Part shown: in pieces, positions 33,580-39,735 of the stretch | Layout of the letters: every line of letters begins with the position of its first letter | How positions within the stretch are numbered: position 1 is the stretch's first letter | NCBI GenBank assembly: GCA_035297145.1 | Contig: DATGZN010000020.1 | Coordinates: 1 to 39,735 of the forward strand | DNA: 39,735 nt | Reading direction: 5' to 3' | Source: QHXW01 sp035297145 | GTDB lineage: Bacteria; Acidobacteriota; Terriglobia; Bryobacterales; Bryobacteraceae | Notes under the pieces: model-generated | What the model was told of the DNA's origin: nothing | Databases searched by the model: none | What the model saw: only the letters and a program-made list of their open reading frames with translations | Translations under genes and position numbers: made by a program

Positions 33580-34446
33580 CTAATTCTCGGCCGTGAACGT
33601 GACACTCACTGCGGTCCCGCCCTGCGATGGCGTGGCCGTGACCACTGCCTTGCGCTTGGTCGCAGTGTCTTCGCCCGACACGATACTCATTCCGGTCGCA
33701 CCGTTCTGCTGCACAGACTGAGTGGTTACCGCGAGGCCTGCCTTCTTCAGTGCATCTTCGTAGTACCGCGTTACTTGCTCGATGGAGTCATTCGCAGTGA
33801 ATGTGTAACTACCGGCTACCCCCTTTGGCGTTTGCGAAGAAAAGACTCCCTTCTGCGTCGCCCCGGGATAGGCAGGCACCCACTCCGGCGTCTTGCCGTC
33901 GGTCCCAAACTTCATTGTGCCTTCGCTCGACTTGATTTCGAACGATCCCTTATCGCCATTAGCTTGAGCGTTGAATTCCGCCTTCTTGCCGTTCTGCTCG
34001 AAGACGAATTTTCCTTTCGCCGCGTCCTTCAGATTTATGGTGAGCGTTTCGCCCGTCTTTTTGTTGCGCACGGTCATCGTGCCGCGGTCTTCGTCGGTCG
34101 ACAGAACCTCGATGTCCGGATTGGCCGCCGCCATCAGACGGGCTGTCGCATAAGCCGGGTTGCGCTGGGCCGAACTGACAAACTGCCGTGCCTTGTAAGC
34201 GATCACGCCAAAAATCAGCGCGACGATGACGATCAATCCTCCGCAACCCGCCAGAACCCAGACCAGCGGGCTGGTCTTGGCAACCATCGCAGGAGCTACC
34301 GGAGGCGCCGGTGGGACCGGGCTGCCCGGTGCCGGACCAGGAACGTTTCCACTTCCCTGTGTAGCTGTGCTTGCCTTAGCTGGTGCGCCGCAACTTCCGC
34401 AGAACGGCCCCGTTACCTGCGCCCCGCAATTCGTACAGTATTCCAT
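33580..34446 (-). CDS. Zinc-ribbon membrane protein of unknown function
   Basis: A 288-residue protein. An N-terminal double-CxxC zinc ribbon (Cys4, 7, 16, 19: CTNC...FCGSC) is followed by a Pro/Ala linker (about 22-56) and one transmembrane helix (about 61-83). An exported region of about 200 residues follows, with MTVRNKKTGETLTINLKDAAKGKF, ending in a beta-rich AVSVTFTAEN. This single-pass layout is common in Acidobacteriota. The start at 34446 is supported by the excellent site GGAGGGG; an upstream in-frame start is not needed. It is convergent with the VirB10-like gene, 30 bases apart. Function unknown. Confidence 0.8.
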   Translation of the reverse strand: MEYCTNCGAQVTGPFCGSCGAPAKASTATQGSGNVPGPAPGSPVPPAPPVAPAMVAKTSPLVWVLAGCGGLIVIVALIFGVIAYKARQFVSSAQRNPAYATARLMAAANPDIEVLSTDEDRGTMTVRNKKTGETLTINLKDAAKGKFVFEQNGKKAEFNAQANGDKGSFEIKSSEGTMKFGTDGKTPEWVPAYPGATQKGVFSSQTPKGVAGSYTFTANDSIEQVTRYYEDALKKAGLAVTTQSVQQNGATGMSIVSGEDTATKRKAVVTATPSQGGTAVSVTFTAEN

Positions 34447-34578
34447 CTCACCCCTCCTACTGGACTTTCCCCGCTCCGTTCTTCCATCGGGGCGAAGCAC
34501 GCCTCGCCCTGCGTTTTTCAACGCTAGTCAGGCGTAAGATTACGAAAAATGCCGTCAGTTCGCAAGTGAACTCTACAT

Positions 34579-35127
34579 TTACCGCTTCAATTTGTGTTCA
34601 GGCGTTGATCTTGTAATAACTTTGGAATACACCCATATTCGGGTAGAAGGCGTTCGAGCGGTACAGTCCATGATCTGCCGGATGTGGCCGAGATCGTGGA
34701 ATGCGAACTCGTGAAGTAACTGGCCGAAGGTGATCGTGCCTCTCAACTCTTCGTGCCGGCCTGTTCGTTCGATCAGCGATGCCGGTAATTCGTTCAGCCA
34801 CTCGAGCGTCCTCGCGCGCAGCCCGGCGAAACTCTCCAGCTCCGCACGGTCGTCAAACTTCGCTGCCTCTCGAAACAATGCCAGTTGATCGTAGGCCGGA
34901 AGATGCGGATTGTCTTCGGCTGCCATGGCGCGGAACCGGCTGACGAAACCCTTCTCTTCAACGTCCGCCAAGTGAGCAAGCACCATGCTGATGGACCAGC
35001 GGTCGGGCCGTGGCTGCCATTCGAGATCGTCCGCCGTTGCGGCCGCGAGCAACTCCCGTAGAGTGCGCGGTGTTTGTGCCAGAATTTTCATTCCAGTGAA
35101 GGTACTCTCGACGGTGCCGGATGCCAT
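34579..35127 (-). CDS. DinB-family protein with a likely C-terminal frameshift
   Basis: This roughly 182-residue DinB four-helix protein has metal-ligand His residues in VLAHLADVE and in LHEFAFHDLGHIRQI, the usual three-His arrangement. The frame then runs into an atypical tail (DCTARTPSTRIWV...). In the -1 neighbouring frame the same DNA encodes LYRSNAFYPNMGVFQSYYKINA and stops at 34598, a normal DinB ending, so one base appears missing near 34666-34668. This may be a sequencing error or a real mutation; the metal site is intact either way. ATG 35127 is used; ATG 35091 is an alternative. Confidence 0.8.
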   Translation of the reverse strand: MASGTVESTFTGMKILAQTPRTLRELLAAATADDLEWQPRPDRWSISMVLAHLADVEEKGFVSRFRAMAAEDNPHLPAYDQLALFREAAKFDDRAELESFAGLRARTLEWLNELPASLIERTGRHEELRGTITFGQLLHEFAFHDLGHIRQIMDCTARTPSTRIWVYSKVITRSTPEHKLKR

Positions 35128-35157
35128 TGTGCCCCCAGAATCCATATAATCACACGC

Positions 35158-36021
35158 ATGAACTTCGCTCGCGTACTTTTCTATCTAGCCGCAGCCGCCA
35201 CCATCGCCTCGGCACAGCCGCTTTCCGTCAAATGGGAGGAGCTGACCGCTGCCGACTTTGTGAAAGCCATCTATCAATCGCAGGGTACGTGCCTGCTGCC
35301 GTTCGGCATCGTCGAAAAGCACGGTCCGCAACTGCCGCTCGGCACGGACCTGATCAACGTCCGCTATGTGGCGCTGCATGGCGCCGCCCAGGAGTACGCC
35401 GTGGTGTATCCCGAATATTATTTCGGGCAGATCTTCGAAGCCAAGCACGAGCCCGGCACTATCGCCTACAGCGCCAAACTACAGCTCGAACTATTGCAAG
35501 AGACGACTGACGAAATGGCGCGCAACGGCTGCAGGAAAATTGTCATCGTGAACGGTCACGGCGGCAACAATAGTTTGCTGCCGTTCTTCGCGCAATCGCA
35601 GATGGCATCGCCGCACGACTACGTTGTCTACGTCTACCAGCACTCCAACTGGCCGGCGGGCCGACCGGCGTTGAAGTCAAAGACCGATGCCCATGCTGGC
35701 GAAAGCGAAACCTCGCACGTCATGGTTTCGCGGCCGGACCTGGTGCATCTCGATCGCGCCGCCACTGAAAATGGTTCCGATCAGAACCGCCAGGACCTGC
35801 CGCGCGGCGTCTACACAGGAATCTGGTGGTTCGCCAAGTTCCCCGAACATTACGCCGGCGACGCCACTGGCGCCAACACCGCCCTCGGCGAATTCGACAT
35901 GAAAGCCTGGGCCGACGACCTCGCCAACGTCATCCGTGCTGTAAAGGCCGATCAGGTCAGCCAGCGTCTGCAGAACGAGTTCTACGAAAAATCCAAGAAG
36001 CCCCTGGACACAAAACAGTAG
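35158..36021 (+). CDS. Secreted creatininase-family amidohydrolase
   Basis: A 287-residue protein with a signal peptide (about 1-19). The creatininase fold is shown by LLPFGIVEKHGPQLPLGTDL (Glu53, His55, Asp64), IVNGHGGN (His134) and DAHAGESETS (179-186), the metal-ligand set of the family. It would cleave a cyclic or linear amide in the periplasm; related enzymes act on creatinine or formamidopyrrole-type substrates, but the one here is not known. The TAG stop at 36019-36021 is contributed by the first bases of an interspersed repeat, so the last residues may have been changed by its insertion. Confidence 0.88.
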   Translation: MNFARVLFYLAAAATIASAQPLSVKWEELTAADFVKAIYQSQGTCLLPFGIVEKHGPQLPLGTDLINVRYVALHGAAQEYAVVYPEYYFGQIFEAKHEPGTIAYSAKLQLELLQETTDEMARNGCRKIVIVNGHGGNNSLLPFFAQSQMASPHDYVVYVYQHSNWPAGRPALKSKTDAHAGESETSHVMVSRPDLVHLDRAATENGSDQNRQDLPRGVYTGIWWFAKFPEHYAGDATGANTALGEFDMKAWADDLANVIRAVKADQVSQRLQNEFYEKSKKPLDTKQ

Positions 36022-36056
36022 CGCAGGGACACGCGCCTTTTAAGGGTACCTGCGGC
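36018..36056. repeat. Interspersed repeat, half copy
   Basis: These 39 bases match the left arm of the palindromic repeat at 18527-18565 in 36 positions by eye. The right arm is absent, so this is a truncated copy. Its first bases supply the TAG stop of the creatininase-family gene. Confidence 0.65.
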
Positions 36057-36136
36057 AGTTACTCTTTGTTGCAGGAGCCCTGACTCGCGTCATAGCATTG
36101 TGAAAACCCGGCCGAGTTTTCTTTCGGGAGGTCAGA

Positions 36137-37696
36137 ATGTTGGCTATCAGGCTCAAGAGCTTCGTGCCCCTTCTTCTTGCGCTGGCGAGCGTCGCCGCCA
36201 TTCAAGTCGCGTGGGCTCAGAAATCCCGTAGCGAGTTTCACCCCGTGATTCCGAAGACTTGGGACGATGCCGCCATGGCCACGCTCGAGGTTCCCCTAGC
36301 AGACCCCGTGGGTTCGCCAAAACACGTGCCCGCCTCTTACTACTACAAGATCCCAGTGCGGCCAATCTACAAGCAGTATCCCGTCTACTCGCCCGGCCAC
36401 GAGCCGCCCGGCTACATGGGCTGGCTCAAGCGGCAAGAGCCTGTGATTGTCTGGGACGACAATGGTCACAAGCCTCCGCTCAATACCGAAGAAGACTGGA
36501 TCAAAGCTGGCGAGATCATATTTAACTCGTCGCCCACAACCGAAGCGGTTCTAACGGTTTCGCATGCAAGAAGTCCGGAATGGTGGGCCAAGGTAGGAGC
36601 CAAAGCCGCAAAGGATGGCACACTGCCCGGCTACGGTTACGTGATTTCAGAGAAAGGAAAGGTAGAAGTTGGCGACCTGGCTTGCGCCGCCTGCCACACA
36701 CGCGTAATGCCTGACGGCACGGTGTTGAAGGGCGCCCAAGGAAACTTCCCGTTTGATCACAACGCGGCGGTCACCCTGCTATCCGCCGAGCCTGGCCAAG
36801 TTGCTAAGTTTGCCGGCCTGGTGGAGATGGACCTTTTCGGTGCACCCTGGCTGAAGCCCGATCCTCAGGCTCGGCTGCTCAAAATGCCGGTCGCCGAGAT
36901 CGCTGCCACTCACGCGGTCATCCCGCCCGGCGTGCTGGCGCGTCACCGCTCCAGCCCTTTCTATCCGGTTCAGGTGCCGGACTTAATCGGTGTCAAGGAC
37001 CTTCATTATCTCGATCGCACGGGACTTCAGCAGCACCACTCCATTGTCGATCTGATGCGCTACGCGGCACTGAACCAGGGGGGCGACGATCTTGCCAGCT
37101 TCGACGGATTCATTCCCGCTGACTTTCCGCACTTCAAGACGCTCGCTGATCCTGCCAGCGCCGGTTTCGTGTTTCACGGACGCTATAGCGATGAGCAGCT
37201 CTACGCCCTGGCGCTTTACGTCTACTCATTGAAGCCTCCGCCCAATCCAAACGGTTTTGATGCCGCGGCCAAACGTGGGCAGGAGATCTTCAATCATGAA
37301 GGGTGCGCCGGCTGCCATACTCCACCGCTCTACACCAATAACAAGTTGACGATTGCCGAAGGCTTCACTCCTCCACCGGATGCCGGGAAGAAGTACGACA
37401 TCCTGCCGGTTTCGGTCGGCACCGATCCGAATCTCGCTCTCAAAACCCGACGCGGCACCGGCTATTACAAAGTGCCCTCACTCAGGGGCGTGTGGTACCG
37501 CGGCATGTTCGGACACAGCGGCTGGTGCGCCACGCTCGAAGACTGGTTCAACCGGCGCCGTGTGCAGGACGATTACGTTCCCACGGGCTTCATGCCATAT
37601 GGCGCCAAGACGTACGCAGTGAAGGGCCATCCCTTTGGGCTTGATCTATCCGGCGACGACAAGAAAGCCCTGATCGCGTTTCTGAAGACGTTGTAG
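36137..37696 (+). CDS. Secreted di-heme cytochrome c
   Basis: A 519-residue exported protein (signal about 8-27). Two c-type heme sites are present: CAACH (Cys183, Cys186, His187) and CAGCH (Cys390, Cys393, His394). The C-terminal half contains RRGTGYYKVPSLRGVWYRGMFGHSG, similar to di-heme cytochrome c peroxidase/MauG-like proteins. The first half, with EEDWIKAGEIIFN, is less conserved. It likely acts as a periplasmic redox protein; a peroxidase function is not proven. A GGAGG site precedes ATG 36137. No operon partner is evident. Confidence 0.85.
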   Translation: MLAIRLKSFVPLLLALASVAAIQVAWAQKSRSEFHPVIPKTWDDAAMATLEVPLADPVGSPKHVPASYYYKIPVRPIYKQYPVYSPGHEPPGYMGWLKRQEPVIVWDDNGHKPPLNTEEDWIKAGEIIFNSSPTTEAVLTVSHARSPEWWAKVGAKAAKDGTLPGYGYVISEKGKVEVGDLACAACHTRVMPDGTVLKGAQGNFPFDHNAAVTLLSAEPGQVAKFAGLVEMDLFGAPWLKPDPQARLLKMPVAEIAATHAVIPPGVLARHRSSPFYPVQVPDLIGVKDLHYLDRTGLQQHHSIVDLMRYAALNQGGDDLASFDGFIPADFPHFKTLADPASAGFVFHGRYSDEQLYALALYVYSLKPPPNPNGFDAAAKRGQEIFNHEGCAGCHTPPLYTNNKLTIAEGFTPPPDAGKKYDILPVSVGTDPNLALKTRRGTGYYKVPSLRGVWYRGMFGHSGWCATLEDWFNRRRVQDDYVPTGFMPYGAKTYAVKGHPFGLDLSGDDKKALIAFLKTL

Positions 37697-37719
37697 AAAG
37701 ACCTCCCCACGGTGCCGCT

Positions 37720-37770
37720 TCAGAAGGTCAGGCGCAACGAAAACTGGATCTGCCTGGGCAATCCGGACGA
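37720..37770 (-). pseudogene. Remnant of the C-terminus of an Oar-type TonB receptor
   Basis: The minus-strand frame ending at TGA 37722-37720 reads SSGLPRQIQFSLRLTF, the characteristic terminal strand of Oar-like receptors in Acidobacteriota (PRQIQFxLR-aromatic-stop). The sequence before it does not continue as a barrel, so only the last strand survives. It lies between the cytochrome and an intact Oar gene on the opposite strand. Confidence 0.55.
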
Positions 37771-37795
37771 TCTCAAAGATACCTGAACACAATAG

Positions 37796-37804
37796 TGATA
37801 CAAT
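37796..37804 (+). promoter_or_regulatory. Extended -10 promoter before the Oar receptor
   Basis: TG-A-TACAAT fits an extended -10 element and would give a leader of about 100 bases before ATG 37912. No good -35 is seen. A GGAGG at 37895-37899 is the nearest ribosome site, though its spacing of about 12 bases is long. Confidence 0.4.
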
Positions 37805-37911
37805 ACCCGCCATTCGAATCCGTAGAGTTGGCGGAGCACGCACGTACGCGACGCGCATAACCTCAAACTGAGCTGCTCCGCATTGTTGGGGCTTGGAGGC
37901 CCAATACGAAT

Positions 37912-39735
37912 ATGAAAACCTCGCTTGCACATTTCCGCATGGGCGTTTTCTTCATGACTTTTGTCGCCTTGGCGACTTGCCTGATTTACGGCCAAGCCAC
38001 CCAGGCCAACCTCAACGGAACGGTAACGGACACTAGTGGAGCGAGTGTTCCGAGGGCGCAAGTTGAGGTCGTCTCGCCCACCACTGGTTTCAAAAGACAG
38101 GTCGAAACCGGGGATGCCGGAGTTTACAGCATTACCGGCCTGCCAGTCGGGACATACGATCTCACGATCGCTCACGAAGGATTTAAGACCTTCGAGCAGA
38201 AGGGGATCGCGCTTCTCATTGGCCAGACCCGCACCGTAAACGCGCAACTCGAGGTGGGCGCGGCCATACAGAGAGTCGAGGTGCAGTCTACAGTTCAGGC
38301 GCTCGAAAACTCCAACGCCGAGCTCGGAAGCGTCGTCCAATCACAACAGGTGCAAGGCATCCCCGTTAACGGGCGGGACTGGGCCGTTCTTATGGCGCTC
38401 GCACCGGGCGCCATCAACTTGGGCGGTGGCGGGCAGAGGGACACGCGATTTGTCGGGCGAGCCATCGACGACAGCAACTACACCTTCGATGGACTCGATG
38501 CCACCGGTGTCCAGGAGCAGAGCCAGAAGGTGGGTGTGCGCTTGGCCATTTCACTGGAATCGATCGCGGAGTTCCGCGTGAGTTCCTCGGTCTATACCGC
38601 GGATAAGGGCGGGTCGGCCGGGGCGCAGATCAGCATCATATCGAAGGCGGGGACGAATATGTTTCACGGCGGGGTTTTCGAGTTCCTGCGCAACGACGTA
38701 TTCGACGCACGCTCGCCGTTCGATGGCCCTAGCGTCCCGCCGTTCCGTTTGAACCAGTTCGGCGGCAGCCTGGGTGGGCCAATCAAGAAGAACCGCACTT
38801 TCTTCTTCCTCGATTACGAAGCACTCCGCCAGCGCCTGCACTCAACCATAATCGGGTTTGTGCCCAACGTCGCGTATCGGGACAGCGTGGCGGCGACCTC
38901 GCCCGTTCTCAAACCGTTTCTCGATTCCTGGCCCATTGGCCAGACGCACCTCGATTCCCTGACCGACGAATGGACTACGGTAGGGCTGGACTCGCGGCGC
39001 GAGGATAGCGGGACATTCCGCGTGGATCACAACTTCACCGATAGAACCTCCATTTTCGGCCGCATCGCCGTCGACGACGCCAACGTCAGCTCACCGTTGG
39101 ACACCCTGGGTGGCCGCGACAACCCTCTCATACGCCCGTCCAATCTGGTTATCCAGTTGACGCACGTCTTCTCGCCGACGATTGTTAACGAGGTCAGAGG
39201 GGGATTCAACCGCTCCGCCTTGCACCACTACTTTGATGGAACATCTCCTCTCTCGACAGCCAACGGTGAGCCCGGCTATGTCGGGGTGAGCGTGTCCGGC
39301 TTCGATACCCCTAGTACAAACTCACTCGACACGGAGGTCGGCACCACGATTGACGGTTACGACGATCTGAGCATCGTTAGGGGGCGGCACACCATTAAGG
39401 TGGGGATAGGTGTTGAGCGCCATCGACTGAACAATTCGTCCGAGGGGATCGCTGACGGGACACTCACATACAGTAGCCCGCAGGATTTCGTGAACAACGT
39501 TCTTGCTGACTATAGCTTCGTCGGGCAGTTGACCCTCGGCGGCAATCGGCGCACCTATTACATGCCGTATGTGCAGGATACGTTCAAGGTGCGCTCCAAC
39601 CTCACCCTCAATCTGGGATTGCGATACGAGTACTACACTGTCTTGCATGAGGTGCGTGACCGCATTGCTGTCGTGACGCTTGCTTGCGGAGGCTTTTGCC
39701 CGAAGGGCACGCCGCTCTATTTTCCGGACCGCACG
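37912..39735 (+). CDS. Oar-like TonB-dependent receptor with carboxypeptidase-regulatory domain, partial
   Basis: 608 codons are open to the right edge. A signal peptide (about 8-30) is followed by a carboxypeptidase-regulatory-like beta sandwich (about 32-112: ANLNGTVTDTSGASVPRAQV, GVYSITGLPVGTYDLTI). The plug domain follows, with TFDGLDATGVQEQ, SIAEFRVSSSVYTADKGG and a QISIISKAGTN motif. The barrel begins with FEFLRNDVFDARSPF, NQFGGSLGGPIKKNRTFFFLDYE and continues. This is the dominant large receptor class of Acidobacteriota, probably importing oligosaccharides or peptides. The C-terminus lies beyond the window. Confidence 0.93.
   Translation, partial: MKTSLAHFRMGVFFMTFVALATCLIYGQATQANLNGTVTDTSGASVPRAQVEVVSPTTGFKRQVETGDAGVYSITGLPVGTYDLTIAHEGFKTFEQKGIALLIGQTRTVNAQLEVGAAIQRVEVQSTVQALENSNAELGSVVQSQQVQGIPVNGRDWAVLMALAPGAINLGGGGQRDTRFVGRAIDDSNYTFDGLDATGVQEQSQKVGVRLAISLESIAEFRVSSSVYTADKGGSAGAQISIISKAGTNMFHGGVFEFLRNDVFDARSPFDGPSVPPFRLNQFGGSLGGPIKKNRTFFFLDYEALRQRLHSTIIGFVPNVAYRDSVAATSPVLKPFLDSWPIGQTHLDSLTDEWTTVGLDSRREDSGTFRVDHNFTDRTSIFGRIAVDDANVSSPLDTLGGRDNPLIRPSNLVIQLTHVFSPTIVNEVRGGFNRSALHHYFDGTSPLSTANGEPGYVGVSVSGFDTPSTNSLDTEVGTTIDGYDDLSIVRGRHTIKVGIGVERHRLNNSSEGIADGTLTYSSPQDFVNNVLADYSFVGQLTLGGNRRTYYMPYVQDTFKVRSNLTLNLGLRYEYYTVLHEVRDRIAVVTLACGGFCPKGTPLYFPDRT

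Overview
The window looks like a chromosomal segment of an Acidobacteriota member, probably a Bryobacteraceae/Solibacter-like soil bacterium. This is inferred from content, not from a search. The clues are high GC, an Oar-type TonB receptor with a carboxypeptidase-regulatory domain at the right edge, a PEP-CTERM protein, secreted LolA-like proteins of unknown role, a Tat-exported sugar isomerase/epimerase and many GTG/TTG starts. No tRNA, rRNA or CRISPR array was recognised.

Layout. (1) 1-140 is the end of an insertion sequence whose transposase runs off the left edge. (2) 306-4027 has an alpha/beta hydrolase facing gyrA. (3) 4088-9065 is a tightly coupled minus-strand operon: TonB receptor, YfiR-family periplasmic protein, hybrid histidine kinase. 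(4) 9185-12704 has a LolA-like protein and two tandem, near-duplicate PuuP-like permeases, each behind the same TATACT promoter block. (5) 12885-15537 has two small secreted Cys-rich proteins facing a BNR/sialidase-fold protein and a Tat-exported TIM-barrel protein. (6) 15648-18394 has a MoxR/BchI-like AAA ATPase with a VWA partner, transcribed divergently from block 5 across a symmetric pair of extended -10 promoters. (7) 18395-18650 is a hairpin-rich intergenic repeat. (8) 18651-21253 has alanine dehydrogenase overlapping an unusual DCC-metallo-beta-lactamase fusion. (9) 21260-24289 has a site-2 protease facing away from an acyl-CoA dehydrogenase/LolA-like/CDGSH operon. (10) 24422-26737 has an Mrp ATPase divergent from a winged-helix AAA ATPase. 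(11) 26888-32351 has rimO, yacG, pgpA, a PEP-CTERM protein, a TIG/NHL protein and cinA. (12) 32437-36021 has a VirB10-like secreted protein, a zinc-ribbon membrane protein, a DinB protein with an apparent frameshift, and a secreted creatininase-family amidohydrolase. (13) 36137-39735 has a di-heme cytochrome, a fossil of the C-terminus of an Oar receptor on the minus strand, and a second Oar receptor cut by the window edge.

Most genes are housekeeping or known families. The strongest candidates for something undescribed are the receptor-YfiR-kinase operon as an outer-membrane sensing chain, the AAA/VWA pair with a Cys4 insertion and Asn in Walker B, the DCC-MBL fusion coupled to alanine dehydrogenase, the Cys-rich secreted cluster, and the palindromic interspersed repeat whose half copy supplies a gene's stop codon. 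None is proven novel from sequence reading alone.
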